A DNA stretch of 64,000 nucleotides from Arthrobacter sp. V1I7. Lineage in GTDB: Bacteria; Actinomycetota; Actinomycetes; Actinomycetales; Micrococcaceae. Positions 37,867 to 47,817 of this stretch are shown here, piece by piece. How positions within the stretch are numbered: the first letter of the stretch is position 1; every line of letters starts with the position of its first letter. Location: positions 4,526,001 to 4,590,000 of the forward strand of contig NZ_JAUSYS010000001.1 in the NCBI RefSeq assembly GCF_030817015.1, given 5' to 3'. Both the position numbers and the translations under genes were made by a program. The notes under the pieces are model-generated. The model worked only from the letters and a program-made list of their open reading frames with translations, made no database searches and was not told the DNA's origin.

Positions 37867-39578
37867 GCGGACACCCCGGCGGTGAAGAGCGGGCGGACGG
37901 CGTTGCGCTGGATCGTCTTGAGCCGGTGCATGACTTCGTTGGTTCCCCTGCCGAAGTAGTCGTGGAGCGTCCGGTACTCACGGAACAGCTCCTCGTAGGC
38001 GGCGACGTTCTCCAGGATAGGAGTGAAGACGGCTCCCGGCTCGGAGCCCATGGCGGCGGCCGCGGCCCTGATGTCCGGGTATTTACCGGCGGCCACCGCT
38101 GCGTGGATGGCGGAGCCCAGCGCCGGTCCCTGGCTGGAGCCGATAGTGGACAACTGCAGGCCGGTGACGTCGGCGTAGATCTGCATCAGGAGCTCGTTCT
38201 TCAGCAGCCCGCCGGCGACGATGAATTCCGTCACCGGAACGCCGGAGTCGCGGAAGGCGTCGACGATGGTCCGAGTGCCGAAGGCGGTGGCTTCCAGCAG
38301 GGCCCGGTAGGTGTCCTCGGGCCGGGTGGCCAGGGTCTGGCCCACCACGATGCCGGAGAGCTCGTGGTCCACCAGCACCGACCGGTTGCCGGAGTGCCAG
38401 TCGAGGGCGATCAGGCCGTGCTGGCCAATCGCCTGGTGGGATGCCAGTTCGGTGAGGTATTCGTGGATGCCCAGCCCTGCGGCTTCGGCAGCCCGGTGGT
38501 ATTCCGGCGGAACGCCGTACTTGGTGAACCAGCCGAAGATGTCACCCACTCCGCTCTGTCCCGCCTCGTAGCCCCAGAGCCCGTCCACGATTCCGCCGTC
38601 CACCACGCCGCACATGCCGGGCACTTCGTGCAGTTCAGCCCCGTTCAGGACGTGGCAGGTGGAGGTACCCATGATGGCGACGAGCTGCCCGGGCTCCACG
38701 GCCCGGGCCGCAGGCGCGGTGACGTGGGCATCGACGTTACCGACCGCCACGGCGATGCCTTCGGGCAGTCCGGTCCACGCGGCCGCTTCGGCCGTGAGGT
38801 AACCGGCGGCGTCGCCCAGCCGGCCGATGGTGTGCTTCAGCTTGGTGCTCACAAAGTCCTTGAACTGCGGGTTCAGGGCGGCCAGGAACTCCTCCGAGGG
38901 GTAGCGGCCGTCCTGGTAGATCCCCTTGTAGCCGGCCGTGCAGGCGTTGCGGACGTAGTTGCCGCAGAGCTGCCAGACGATCCAGTCGGCTGCTTCCACC
39001 CAGCAGTCCATGGCGGCGTAGCATTCCGGGTCTTCCTCGAGCAGCTGAAGCCCCTTGGCGAATTCCCATTCCGAGGAAATCAGTCCCCCATAGCGCGGGA
39101 GCCAGTGTTCGCCCCTCTCGGCTGCCAGTGCATTGATCCGGTCCGCCTGCGCCTGCGCTGCATGGTGCCGCCACAGCTTGACGTAGGCGTGCGGACGGCG
39201 GGCGAATTCCGCCACTTCGTTCAGCGGGGTGCCGTCAGCCTTGACCGGAACCATCGTGCAGGCGGTGAAGTCGGTCGCGATTCCGACGACGGCGGCGGGG
39301 TCGATCCCGGCGTCGGCGATCGCGGCCGGAACGGCGTGCCGGAGTACGTCCCGGTAGTCGTTGGGCACCTGAAGGGCCCATTCCCCGGGAAGCCGGATGC
39401 CGGCGTCGCCCGCGGTGTCCTCGGGCAGTTCGTCGGTGACCACGGCGTGGGGGTAGGCGAAAACGCCGCTGCCGATTTCCTTGCCGTCCCGGACCCGCAC
39501 GACGACGGCCCGTCCTGAGAGGGTGCCGTAGTCGACGCCAATGACAAAGTTTTCGGTTCCGTCCACTGAGACGTCCAT
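37863..39578 (-). CDS. araB: L-ribulokinase
   Basis: 571 aa from ATG at 39578, with TTGGAGGATTTG immediately before it; the longer frame upstream runs through the operator and is not coding. FGGY kinase: FVIGVDYGTLSGRAVVVRV (phosphate loop), TDFTACTMVPV, GTSTCHVLN, and the FGGY-type FIVAGGLLKNELLMQIYADV end. Phosphorylates L-ribulose. First gene of the ara operon, with the operator 42-57 bases upstream. Confidence 0.95.
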   Translation of the reverse strand: MDVSVDGTENFVIGVDYGTLSGRAVVVRVRDGKEIGSGVFAYPHAVVTDELPEDTAGDAGIRLPGEWALQVPNDYRDVLRHAVPAAIADAGIDPAAVVGIATDFTACTMVPVKADGTPLNEVAEFARRPHAYVKLWRHHAAQAQADRINALAAERGEHWLPRYGGLISSEWEFAKGLQLLEEDPECYAAMDCWVEAADWIVWQLCGNYVRNACTAGYKGIYQDGRYPSEEFLAALNPQFKDFVSTKLKHTIGRLGDAAGYLTAEAAAWTGLPEGIAVAVGNVDAHVTAPAARAVEPGQLVAIMGTSTCHVLNGAELHEVPGMCGVVDGGIVDGLWGYEAGQSGVGDIFGWFTKYGVPPEYHRAAEAAGLGIHEYLTELASHQAIGQHGLIALDWHSGNRSVLVDHELSGIVVGQTLATRPEDTYRALLEATAFGTRTIVDAFRDSGVPVTEFIVAGGLLKNELLMQIYADVTGLQLSTIGSSQGPALGSAIHAAVAAGKYPDIRAAAAAMGSEPGAVFTPILENVAAYEELFREYRTLHDYFGRGTNEVMHRLKTIQRNAVRPLFTAGVSA

Positions 39579-39619
39579 CAAATCCTCCAATAGGTTCCGC
39601 AGCGTTGCGAACCACTCCA

Positions 39620-39635
39620 TTGTTAGCGCTAACAA
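39620..39635. promoter_or_regulatory. LacI-type operator before araB
   Basis: TTGTTAGCGCTAACAA is a perfect 16-base palindrome, 42 bases upstream of the araB start. It is in the short region between araB and the 3' end of the lacI gene. Confidence 0.85.
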
Positions 39636-39687
39636 ACATACTGTCAAGAAATTTCTCGCAAGGAGTTACTTGGCGGAGGGTCCGTCC

Positions 39688-40710
39688 CTAGCCGCGCGGG
39701 GTTCGGGGTGCCGTACTGGCGCGCACCACGAGCTCGGGTTCGACCACCCGGATGCCGCGGGCCGCGCCGTCCTCGATCTGTGCGCGCATCAGATCCATGC
39801 AGCGTCTGCCGAGTTCCTCAAAGTCCTGGCGGACCGTGGTAAGCGGCGGCATGAAGTAGGCGGATTCCGGCTGGTCATCGAAGCCGACCAGCGAGACATC
39901 CTCGGGCACACGGACACCCTTTTCTCCGAACGCGCGCAACAACCCCAGCGCCATCTGGTCGTTGCTGACGAAGACCGCCGTCGCCGCGCGCTGTTCTGCC
40001 AGCTGCTGCCCGATCCGGTAGCCGCTGCCCGCGCTCCAGTCACCCTCCACCAGGAGCTCGGCGGCGAGGCCGGCTTCCACCAGCTCTTCGCGCCATCCGT
40101 CGACGCGGGCCCGGCCGTCGATCCAGTCCAGCGGCCCGGAGACATGACCGATCCGTTGGTGGCCAAGGCTGATCAGGTGGGCGACGGCGAGCCGCGCCCC
40201 GAGCTTCTGGTCGACCATGGCTCCGCTCAGCCGCCCTTCCCCGGCTCCGCCCACGACCACCACGGGGACATCCAGGTTCAGTTCCTCCAGCGCCTGAAGC
40301 GTCCCGGCGTGCGGCACGATCACAATCATCCCGTCCGCGCCCTGGTCCGTCAGGTGGCGGACCGCATCGGCTATGGCGTCGGCTCCGGCGCCCTTGATGG
40401 CCGCGATGCTCACGAAATAGCCGGCCTCCCGGGCGGCCTGCTGGACTCCGAGCAGCGTATTCGCCGGGCCGTACTGGCCCAGTTCTGAGGCCAGCACCCC
40501 GATGGTCTGGGTACGCCGGGTCACCAGGCTCCGGGCGGCGGTGTTGCGCCGGTAGCCAAGTTCGGCGATCGCCGCCTCGACCCGCTCCCGCGTTGCCTTG
40601 CTGACATTCGGGTGGTTGTTGATCACCCGCGAGACCGTCTGGTGGGACACCTTGGCCCGGGCTGCGACATCTTCGAGGCGCGGCAGCCGCCGGTCATTGC
40701 TGTTCCCCAT
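39688..40710 (-). CDS. LacI family transcriptional regulator of the ara genes
   Basis: 340 aa from ATG at 40710; the frame continues upstream without protein-like content. Helix-turn-helix at residues about 10-60 (LEDVAARAKVSHQTVSRVIN, NHPNVSKATRERV) followed by a periplasmic-binding-like sugar domain (TIGVLASELGQYGPANTLLG; FVSNDQMALGLLRAFGEKG; SLVGFDDQPES). Located directly upstream of araB on the same strand, with a like operator upstream of itself, so probably autoregulated. It should repress araBDA and the ChvE-type importer until arabinose or a derivative binds. Confidence 0.9.
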   Translation of the reverse strand: MGNSNDRRLPRLEDVAARAKVSHQTVSRVINNHPNVSKATRERVEAAIAELGYRRNTAARSLVTRRTQTIGVLASELGQYGPANTLLGVQQAAREAGYFVSIAAIKGAGADAIADAVRHLTDQGADGMIVIVPHAGTLQALEELNLDVPVVVVGGAGEGRLSGAMVDQKLGARLAVAHLISLGHQRIGHVSGPLDWIDGRARVDGWREELVEAGLAAELLVEGDWSAGSGYRIGQQLAEQRAATAVFVSNDQMALGLLRAFGEKGVRVPEDVSLVGFDDQPESAYFMPPLTTVRQDFEELGRRCMDLMRAQIEDGAARGIRVVEPELVVRASTAPRTPRG

Positions 40711-40798
40711 GCGGGGCACCTTCCCTCCGTATGCAGCCGCGCCGCCTGATCTCCGGACGACCCGAGGATTTCGACGCCCGCAACTCCGCGCCGCTACT

Positions 40799-40810
40799 GT
40801 TAGCGCTAAC
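40799..40810. promoter_or_regulatory. LacI-type operator before the regulator gene
   Basis: GTTAGCGCTAAC, a 12-base palindrome with the same core as the araB operator, 89 bases upstream of the regulator start. Supports autoregulation. Confidence 0.8.
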
Positions 40811-40965
40811 GCTAGTCTATTTCGTCTTCCATGGCGGAGGAATCCCTGCTTCTCGTTGTCCGTGACGGACGCTGCTCGCGTGGCTCGCGGCTCACGCGGG
40901 ACTGCAGGTGCTGAACGCCTGGACAAGGTCGGGGCAGATCTGGAACCCGCGCGAACGGGGGCACC

Positions 40966-41199
40966 CTATCGGCGGACCAAGGCGTTCTTCTGACGGGCGC
41001 TGATGCTGGACATTCGCCCGCAGTTGGAGCACGTGATCCGGTAGGAACGGCTGGTGGTGAACACCGGGATGAAGAACACCGTGAACCTGGTCGACCGTTC
41101 CTCAAGGTGGTGGTGCGCGAAGGCGTGGCAGTACTGACAGCTCGCAGGCCGCCCCGGCAACTCCCTGGTAATGGTCTTGAGCCCGAAAAGTAACAGCAT
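40966..41199 (-). CDS. Zinc-ribbon small protein
   Basis: 77 aa, start at 41199. CQYC near residues 20-23 and CSNC near residues 57-60 form a likely zinc ribbon, with FAHHHLEERSTRFTVFFIPVF between them. Short proteins of this pattern (MLLLFG... zinc-ribbon) are frequent in Micrococcaceae; the role is unknown. Monocistronic. Confidence 0.65.
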   Translation of the reverse strand: MLLLFGLKTITRELPGRPASCQYCHAFAHHHLEERSTRFTVFFIPVFTTSRSYRITCSNCGRMSSISARQKNALVRR

Positions 41200-41269
41200 T
41201 GTTGGTGCCTTTCAGTGCCGGCCAGGAGCGGTAAGTAAGCCTGCTTGTCAATTTACCTTAGCCTGCAGT

Positions 41270-41613
41270 CTAAAACATCGTCAGGGACCAGGCGCGGTGC
41301 GGCCAGCCGGGCGCGTGACCGGCAGCCGCATTCCCGTCGGTGTAGTCCCGGAGTTGGGCCAGGGGGGCCTCCTGGTTCAGACAGTAGCCCACAGATCTTC
41401 CACGGTATGGCATTGCCAGGTTGCCCCGAAGGGGCGGGACATCATCCAGCCATCGCTTAGGGCCGTGACTTTGGGGGCTCCGCGCATGCCGCTGCACACG
41501 CTGTTGATCGTGCCCGCCACGATCAAGTGTTGGCGCACGGTCCGGACCGCCCCCAGGACCGGATCGACCAGGTCGTCCTTGGGTTTGCCCCAGGAAGAGG
41601 TTTCCACCCGGGA
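41270..41613 (-). pseudogene. Unrecognised, probably broken minus-strand gene
   Basis: A frame with codon use like its neighbours (mostly G/C in third positions) codes ETSSWGKPKDDLVDPVLGAV, VRQHLIVAGTINSVCSGMRG and MMSRPFGATWQCHTVEDLW, then stops at about 41377. A second minus-strand frame just beyond it reads CLNQEAPLAQLRDYTDGN and ends at 41270. Joining them needs a one-base shift near 41385. I do not recognise the family. Start uncertain. Confidence 0.3.
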
Positions 41614-41702
41614 CGCTTGCCAGCAGCAGCGCCACGGGGCGCCACCTCCGCGGGCGTTCCGAAGCGTCCCAGCGGAAGTTCCGCACGTTTGGCGGCCTTC
41701 CA

Positions 41703-42185
41703 GTCTTCAGAAATGCCCTCAACGAGCGGCGTTTCAAACGGGCCAGGGCAGCAGGGGCTACCACGGAGGCCCTGCGCGCATCATTAACCGACCTGGCCGG
41801 TTTTGAGTGGGACGGTGCACGGCCTGTGCTGGAACACTGTGACGCCGCCGGCAGCAGCCATCCCCCGGTCAAGGGATTCCTGTCCCTCGAGGCCGAAATC
41901 GACGCCGTCCTTGGCGCCGGGGCAGGGACCGGGATCACGGTGAACTGGGCCCGCTCGGTAATCGAACAGCGCGACGTCGCGGCACCGCTCCGGCATGTCA
42001 AGCTGGCGCTGGAGGCGGGCGTACTGGCCGGGGCCGTCCTCTCCGGGTGTGCCCCTGTTGCTACGGAATTCGGTGCCGCCTGGGATGACGTCCACCTCCC
42101 GCCCGGCTCCCAGTGGCAGGAACGCGTCGCCGTCGTGGCGTTATCGCTGGCCGCCGCCCAGACCGCCGGATGGCTATCCCGCTGA
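41703..42185 (+). pseudogene. C-terminal fragment of a DUF4862-like TIM-barrel protein
   Basis: The frame codes LRASLTDLAGFEWDGARPVL, EHCDAA...KGFLSLEAEIDAVL, TGITVNWARSVIEQR and FGAAWDDVHLPPGS. This is close to what I recall of the C-terminal half of DUF4862 family (xylose-isomerase-like TIM barrel) proteins. The N-terminal half is missing, and after HLPPGS the usual end of the family is not seen. The first ATG (41826) lies inside the domain. Its end overlaps the convergent nickel permease by 12 bases. Read as a truncated remnant. Confidence 0.4.
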
Positions 42186-43223
42186 TCGCCACCGCAGGGA
42201 GGCCGCTCCCCAGACGGCCAGCAATCCCGCGACCAGCAGCAGCCCGGCGTCGCCCAGATCCACGGCAGCCAGCCACGTGGTCAGCGGATCCCGGAGGCCA
42301 AAGGCCGAAGAGAGCACACCGCCCAGGGTGATGACCGCGATGAAGAGGGCGGACACGGCGGAAATGCCCGTGATGGCGGCATTGAAGACCAGCTTGCCGC
42401 GGGGATCGGCCAGGGCCGAACGGTACATCCGCATCATGGCCACGCCGTTGATGGTGTCGCACAGCGTCATGGCAGCGGCAAAGGCCAGCGGCAACGCCAG
42501 CAAGGCGAACGGGGAAACACCAGCCAGCGATGCCGCCGTGGCCATGATCAGCACTCCGATGGTGGTGGCGGTATCAAAACCCAGCCCGAACAGGAAGCCG
42601 ATCAGGTAGATGTGCCGGGGACGACGGACCCGGGCCAACGGCTTCGTGAGGAGCCGGGCCACGAAGCCTCCCGCCGCCAGATCGGCGTGAACAACCGCCG
42701 CGCCGGTGCGGACGCTCCGGTAGGCCTTCACCGTCCGGGCGAAGGCCGAGCCGTTAAAAATGCCCATCGCCAGCAGGAAGAGCCCGGACACCCCGCTGCC
42801 GATCAGCCCCAGCAGCAGGTTCCCGGCGGTCCCCTCGGCCATGAAGCTGCCCACCAGGGACACTCCCGCCACGAGCAGCACCCCGGCCAGGACCACCACG
42901 GAGCTGTGGCCCAGGCTGAAGGCGAAGCCGATACTCACCGGATCCTTGTGCTCGGCGGCGAACTTCCGGCTCGCATTGTCGATGGCCGCGAGGTGGTCCC
43001 AGTCGTAGCTGTGCTTCACGCCCGCCAGGTAGGCGGTCAGCACGAGCCCCGCCGCCAGCGGCTGGCCGCCTCCGGCCGTGCCGGAGAACAAAAGCACGAC
43101 GGCGGCGGCATGGAGCACTGCCACCGCACCGAAGGTGACCAACAGGCGCGTCCGGAACGGTAACTGCTCCCGGTCGCGGTACAGCGCCGCCATCTGGTCC
43201 GCGACCCGGATCGGGGCGGCCAT
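42174..43223 (-). CDS. Nickel/cobalt permease, NiCoT family
   Basis: 349 aa, ATG at 43223, sharing one base with the ureD stop. Several membrane segments. Helix II carries KHSYDWDHLAAIDN, the HX4DH metal-recognition motif of HoxN/NixA permeases, and GFLFGLGFDTATTIG is the second signature. Imports Ni2+ for the urease encoded just upstream. Last gene of the urease operon. Confidence 0.92.
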   Translation of the reverse strand: MAAPIRVADQMAALYRDREQLPFRTRLLVTFGAVAVLHAAAVVLLFSGTAGGGQPLAAGLVLTAYLAGVKHSYDWDHLAAIDNASRKFAAEHKDPVSIGFAFSLGHSSVVVLAGVLLVAGVSLVGSFMAEGTAGNLLLGLIGSGVSGLFLLAMGIFNGSAFARTVKAYRSVRTGAAVVHADLAAGGFVARLLTKPLARVRRPRHIYLIGFLFGLGFDTATTIGVLIMATAASLAGVSPFALLALPLAFAAAMTLCDTINGVAMMRMYRSALADPRGKLVFNAAITGISAVSALFIAVITLGGVLSSAFGLRDPLTTWLAAVDLGDAGLLLVAGLLAVWGAASLRWRSAG

Positions 43224-44251
43224 CAGTACTTCCTCAGATTCAAGGGTTCCTGCCCGTACCAGCGCTTCCGCAGCAGGGCCGTGGCATCCCCCAGCATGCG
43301 CTTCAGTTCCTCGGTGCTGTTGGAGAGCGATCTCAGGACCAGGCCGGCGGTTCCCAGCAATGTGGCGGTGAGGGAAAGGCCTGTGTGGGCGTCGCGGCCG
43401 GCGGTAATCGCGTGCAGTTCGTCGGCGAGGGCCTGGTCCACGCGCGGGTCCACCACGATCAGCGACCCCAGATGGCTGAATCCCTCCATGAACGCCATTC
43501 CGGAGACGTCGGCCAGGGGCGGGCGGATCAGCACGTTATCGAGGGCCAGCAGTCCACTTTTTTCGCCGGTTTCGACCTGGATCTCGGTCCGGAGCCGCAG
43601 TTCCTCGTACCGGAACGGCGCCCCGTCCGGTGACCAGCCCGGCGTGATGACTTCCGCCATCACCAGGCTCGACGACGGCCGCAGCCTGATGTGGGTGTTC
43701 TGCCGGTAACTGGCCTCCCGGTAGGCGATCAGCTGCTCCGGGGCCAGCTCCAGCCGCGCCCCCTCCCCCAGCCGCACGCGCATCCGCTGCTCAGCAAAGG
43801 ACCCGGGAGTCCGGTAGATCTTGGTGGCCGACTGGGTAGTGAGGAGCAGCTTCGCCCCGTCCCCCACCTCCACGTCGATCACATAGAGATCAGCCCCCAG
43901 ATAAGCTCCGCCAGGATTCACCAGAACATAACAAACCTGCCCGCTCTCATCCAAGTAATGAGGCCGCAAAACCCGCAATGCGCCCCGATGGTACTGGTGC
44001 TCGGCCACCGATCTATCTCCACGGACGGCCACCCGCAACTCAAGTTCCCCCATCGGTGACTCGACAGCGCGAGCGGAGCCGGGGATAAGGGGCCGCGGCG
44101 TGGCGGGCACCGCGGGGGTCCCACTGCCGCGTGGGCCCCGACTCGAGCTTGCGAGAGTTGGGAGCGGCTGGGGACGGGCACTGCCCTCTATATCCGGCGA
44201 AGAGCCGGGAGCGGCGTCAGCCCGAGGGGAGATAGCCGCCGTCGAGCTCAT
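43223..44251 (-). CDS. ureD: Urease accessory protein UreD
   Basis: 342 aa from ATG at 44251 overlapping the ureG stop (ATGA). After a 70-residue Pro/Ser/Ala-rich N-terminal extension unusual for the family, the conserved UreD core runs from [20 protein letters not shown] through [14 protein letters not shown] and [14 protein letters not shown]. UreD is the scaffold that, with UreF and UreG, delivers nickel and CO2 to apourease. The extension may be real or the start may lie further in (ATG inside, MGELELRV, at about 44054). Confidence 0.88.
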   Translation of the reverse strand: MSSTAAISPRADAAPGSSPDIEGSARPQPLPTLASSSRGPRGSGTPAVPATPRPLIPGSARAVESPMGELELRVAVRGDRSVAEHQYHRGALRVLRPHYLDESGQVCYVLVNPGGAYLGADLYVIDVEVGDGAKLLLTTQSATKIYRTPGSFAEQRMRVRLGEGARLELAPEQLIAYREASYRQNTHIRLRPSSSLVMAEVITPGWSPDGAPFRYEELRLRTEIQVETGEKSGLLALDNVLIRPPLADVSGMAFMEGFSHLGSLIVVDPRVDQALADELHAITAGRDAHTGLSLTATLLGTAGLVLRSLSNSTEELKRMLGDATALLRKRWYGQEPLNLRKY

Positions 44252-44865
44252 GATGCGAGGTCGAGCATCAGGACGTCGCGCCGCACCCACTCGATGACGC
44301 GCTCCAGCCCTTCGTCCGTCTTCAGGTTCGTAAGGCAGAACGGCTTTTCGCCCCGGAATTCGCGCGAGTCCCGTTCCATGACGGACAGGTCCGCGCCGAC
44401 GTGGGGTGCGAGGTCGGTTTTGTTGATGATGAACAGGTCGGACTTGATCATGCCCTGGCCTGCTTTGCGGGGGATCTTCTCGCCCTGGGCGACGTCGATG
44501 ATGTAGATGGAGAAGTCCACCAGTTCCGGGCTGAACGTCGCCGAGAGGTTGTCGCCGCCGGATTCGACGAAGATCACCTGCAGGTCCGGGTGCCGCTTCT
44601 TGAGCTCCTCAATGGCCGCCATGTTCATGGAGGTGTCCTCGCGGATCGCGGTGTGCGGGCAGCCGCCGGTTTCAACGCCGATGATCCTGTCCTCGGGCAG
44701 GACGCCGTTCCGGGCCAGGATCTTGGCGTCCTCGATGGTGTAGATGTCGTTGGTGATGGCCGCCATGGAAATTTCCCGGCTCATGTGGCGGGTAAGCCGC
44801 TCCACGAGCTGGGTCTTCCCCGCGCCCACCGGGCCGCCGACGCCGATCTTGATGGGTTCAGACAT
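44248..44865 (-). CDS. ureG: Urease accessory GTPase UreG
   Basis: 205 aa, ATG at 44865. P-loop GGPVGAGKT at residues 10-18, nickel-binding CPH motif in [15 protein letters not shown], and [10 protein letters not shown] for guanine recognition. GTP hydrolysis drives nickel insertion into urease. 34 bases after ureF. Confidence 0.95.
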   Translation of the reverse strand: MSEPIKIGVGGPVGAGKTQLVERLTRHMSREISMAAITNDIYTIEDAKILARNGVLPEDRIIGVETGGCPHTAIREDTSMNMAAIEELKKRHPDLQVIFVESGGDNLSATFSPELVDFSIYIIDVAQGEKIPRKAGQGMIKSDLFIINKTDLAPHVGADLSVMERDSREFRGEKPFCLTNLKTDEGLERVIEWVRRDVLMLDLAS

Positions 44866-44899
44866 ATTCTTCTCCAGACATATTTCTCGTATAGCTCGG

Positions 44900-45589
44900 T
44901 CAGCTCATGAACATCCGCGCGCGTTGGCGCTCGTGCCGCATCTGTGAAATTTCCAGTCCGGGGCTGACGGCCCCGAAGTCGTCGGGCGTGAGGAGTCCAA
45001 TCCGGTCGACGGCAGCAGCCACGTCGTGGGAGGCCTTGCGCAGCAGCCGCTGGCCGGCGTTCTGCCCCAGCGGGATGGCCCGCACCGCGTTCTGCGTCAG
45101 CGACGTGACCGTGGCGAACAGGTACGCGGCGAAGGCCTCGGGCAACGGAACGCCCAGCGAACGTGCGACGACGGCGAACGCCAGCGGCTGGTGGCCGGCG
45201 GCGCGGCCTGCGGCCACCAGCTCCCGGTAGTCCGCCAGCCCGGGTGAGGGAAAGACCTCGGCGCCGATCTCCAGAAGCCGGGTTCCCATCTTGATGCTGG
45301 CTTCGCGCAACTGCCGGGGCAGGAGCTGCGCCGTCAGCTGCGCATCCAGCTCGACAAGCGGGACACCTTCATAGAGGAACCGGATGGCCGCCCCGTCGGA
45401 GTACGTCAGCTGCTGCCCCACGAAGGCGGACAACCACACCCCGAAGGACTCCTCGTCGAGCACCAGCCCGCGATCGATATAGGTCTCAAATCCGAGCGAG
45501 TGCGCAAACGCCCCGGTCGGCAGGGCGGAGTCGGTCAGCTGCTGCAGGGCGAGCTGCCAGGACGCCAGGCTAGTGGCTGTGTTCGGCAT
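44900..45589 (-). CDS. ureF: Urease accessory protein UreF
   Basis: 229 aa, ATG at 45589, overlapping ureE by 20 bases. All-helical Ure[21 protein letters not shown] near the N terminus, [17 protein letters not shown] C-terminal region. Acts as the activating partner of UreG in the UreDFG complex. The C-terminal [12 protein letters not shown] is short and basic. Confidence 0.92.
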   Translation of the reverse strand: MPNTATSLASWQLALQQLTDSALPTGAFAHSLGFETYIDRGLVLDEESFGVWLSAFVGQQLTYSDGAAIRFLYEGVPLVELDAQLTAQLLPRQLREASIKMGTRLLEIGAEVFPSPGLADYRELVAAGRAAGHQPLAFAVVARSLGVPLPEAFAAYLFATVTSLTQNAVRAIPLGQNAGQRLLRKASHDVAAAVDRIGLLTPDDFGAVSPGLEISQMRHERQRARMFMS

Positions 45590-46052
45590 GGCGGAACGGC
45601 ACGGGCATTACGCGCTCCTGGCGGTCGTAGGGCACCCCGACGTGCTTGAGGTAGTCCTCCACGGTGTGGTCATACTGGCAGACCATGACGTCGGCGCCGT
45701 ACTCGGAGGTGGCGTCAAAGAACTGGGCCTGCAGGTGCCGGTTGCCCAGGGAGTGTGCCACCACCCCCATCTCGTGGACGGACCGGGGCGCAATCACCAG
45801 CACGTCGGTGGGCAGCACGGACACCACAATCATGTTGGATCCGGCGACGTGCAGGATGTCCCCGTCGCGCAGGTCGCCTGAGCCGGCCGGCAGGCGGATT
45901 CCAAGTTCCTTGCCGTGGTCGGTGGTGACGCGCAGGATTCGTTTCACAAGCTGGGCGCTGGGCAGCACGACATTTTCCCGGTGCAGACCGGCGTACGGGT
46001 CCGGTCCAGGGGGTAGGTCGTGCGTGTTGGCGAGGACCTTTTCGATGATCAT
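45570..46052 (-). CDS. ureE: Urease accessory nickel chaperone UreE
   Basis: 160 aa from ATG at 46052 (MIIEKVLANTHD). N-terminal peptide-binding domain and C-terminal metal-binding domain with GVVAHSLGNRHLQAQF. The C-terminal tail ends in HAEHSH, only three histidines, far from the long poly-His tail of Klebsiella UreE. Delivers nickel to UreG. Confidence 0.92.
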   Translation of the reverse strand: MIIEKVLANTHDLPPGPDPYAGLHRENVVLPSAQLVKRILRVTTDHGKELGIRLPAGSGDLRDGDILHVAGSNMIVVSVLPTDVLVIAPRSVHEMGVVAHSLGNRHLQAQFFDATSEYGADVMVCQYDHTVEDYLKHVGVPYDRQERVMPVPFRHAEHSH

Positions 46053-46071
46053 ATTCGTCTCCTCTGGAGGC

Positions 46072-47817
46072 CTAGAAAAGGAAGTAGCGTTGCGCCATGG
46101 GCAGCACGTCTGAGGGCTCGCAGGTGACATCCTCGCCGTCCACGCTCACCTGGTACGTCTCCGGATCCACCTCGATGGCCGGCGTGGCGCCGTTGTATTT
46201 GAGGCCCGATTTGGTCAGGCTGCGGATGCCGGAGACAGGCCGGATGACCTTCTGAAGTCCGAGTTCCGCCGGGACGCCGGCCTCAATGGCGGCCTGTGAC
46301 AGGAAGGTGATGGAGGACTGCTGCACCGCCTTGCCGTAGGCGGCGAACATCGGCCGCATCGTGCGCGGCTGCGGGGTCGGGATGGAGGCGTTGGCGTCCC
46401 CCATCAGCGCGTAGGCGATCTGGCCGCCCTTGAGCACGAGCTCAGGCTTCACCCCGAAGAAGGCCGGGTCCCAGAGCACCAGGTCCGCGAACTTTCCCGC
46501 TTCGACCGAGCCGATGGAGTCGGCCATGCCCTGCGCGATCGCCGGGTTGATGGTGTATTTCGCCACGTAGCGCTTCAGGCGGAAGTTGTCGCTCTCAGGT
46601 CCCAACCCGGACGCAGCGCCGTGGGCACCGCCGTCGGGGTCCTTCAGGACGCCGCGCTGTTTCTTCATCTTGTCCGCCACCTGCCAGGTGCGGGTGACCA
46701 CTTCGCCCACCCGGCCCATGGCCTGCGAGTCCGAGGAGGTGATCGCGAAGATGCCCAGGTCTTGCAGGACGTCCTCGGCGGCGATGGTCTCGGCCCGGAT
46801 GCGGGAGTCCGCGAACGCCACGTCCTCCGGAATATCCGGGTTTAGGTGGTGGCACACCATGAGCATGTCCAGGTGCTCTTCGATGGTGTTGCGCGTGTAG
46901 GGCAACGTGGGGTTTGTGGAGGCGGGCAGGACGTTGGACAGCCCGGCGATCTTGATGATGTCCGGGGCGTGGCCGCCGCCGGCGCCCTCGGTGTGGAAGG
47001 TGTGGATCACCCGGCCGTCAATGGCCCGGATCGTGTCCTCCACGAAGCCGCACTCGTTGAGGGTGTCCGTGTGGATGGCCACCTGGACGTCGTACTCGTC
47101 CGCCACCTTCAGGGAGGTGTCGATTGACGAGGCCGTCGAGCCCCAGTCCTCGTGGACTTTCAGTCCGATGGCACCGGCGCGGATCTGTTCGGCCAGGGGT
47201 TCGACGGCGGACGCATGCCCCTTGCCGAACAGGCCGATGTTGATCGGGAGCCCTTCGGCCGCCTGCAGCATCCGCTGGATATGCCACTTCCCGGGGGTCA
47301 CGGTGGTGGCCTTGGTGCCTTCCGCCGGGCCCGTGCCGCCGCCCAGCATCGTGGTCACGCCGCTGCACAGGGCCGCCGGGACCTGGCCCGGGGAAATGAA
47401 ATGGATGTGGGAGTCCACGCCGCCGGCCGTCAGGATCTTCCGTTCTCCCGCAATGATCTCGGTGCTGGCACCGATCACGATGTCCACGCCATCGGTGATC
47501 TGCGGGTTGCCGGCCTTGCCGATCCGGAAGATGTGGCCGTCCCGGAGCGCGACGTCGGCCTTGTAGATGCCGGAGTAGTCCAGCACCACAACGTTGGTGA
47601 TCACGGTGTCCGGAACGTCCTCATCGCGGGTTACTTGCCCGTTCTGGCCCATGCCGTCACGGATCACCTTGCCGCCGCCGAACACCAGTTCCTCGCCGTA
47701 GACGGTGAGGTCCTTCTCGATCTCGAGGAAGAGCTCAGTGTCGGCGAGGCGGATGGCGTCGCCCGTCGTCGGGCCGTACAGGTCCGCGTATTGCCGACGG
47801 GACAATTCGGAACTCAC
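46072..47817 (-). CDS. ureC: Urease alpha subunit
   Basis: 581 aa from GTG at 47817, overlapping the ureB stop. Active-site elements are all present: HIHF, the carbamylated lysine in [33 protein letters not shown], the flap [13 protein letters not shown], and [11 protein letters not shown]. Slightly longer than the usual 567-573 residues because of the N terminus. Hydrolyses urea to ammonia and carbamate with two nickel ions. Confidence 0.97.
   Translation of the reverse strand: MSSELSRRQYADLYGPTTGDAIRLADTELFLEIEKDLTVYGEELVFGGGKVIRDGMGQNGQVTRDEDVPDTVITNVVVLDYSGIYKADVALRDGHIFRIGKAGNPQITDGVDIVIGASTEIIAGERKILTAGGVDSHIHFISPGQVPAALCSGVTTMLGGGTGPAEGTKATTVTPGKWHIQRMLQAAEGLPINIGLFGKGHASAVEPLAEQIRAGAIGLKVHEDWGSTASSIDTSLKVADEYDVQVAIHTDTLNECGFVEDTIRAIDGRVIHTFHTEGAGGGHAPDIIKIAGLSNVLPASTNPTLPYTRNTIEEHLDMLMVCHHLNPDIPEDVAFADSRIRAETIAAEDVLQDLGIFAITSSDSQAMGRVGEVVTRTWQVADKMKKQRGVLKDPDGGAHGAASGLGPESDNFRLKRYVAKYTINPAIAQGMADSIGSVEAGKFADLVLWDPAFFGVKPELVLKGGQIAYALMGDANASIPTPQPRTMRPMFAAYGKAVQQSSITFLSQAAIEAGVPAELGLQKVIRPVSGIRSLTKSGLKYNGATPAIEVDPETYQVSVDGEDVTCEPSDVLPMAQRYFLF

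Noticed and set aside
37839..39518. A 559-codon plus-strand frame over araB
   Set aside because: Antisense shadow of ribulokinase; araB has a ribosome site, operator and conserved motifs.
41233..41270. Sequence like half of an iron-regulator (IdeR/DmdR) box upstream of the zinc-ribbon gene
   Set aside because: Only one half-site is recognisable and no iron gene follows, so it is too weak to call.
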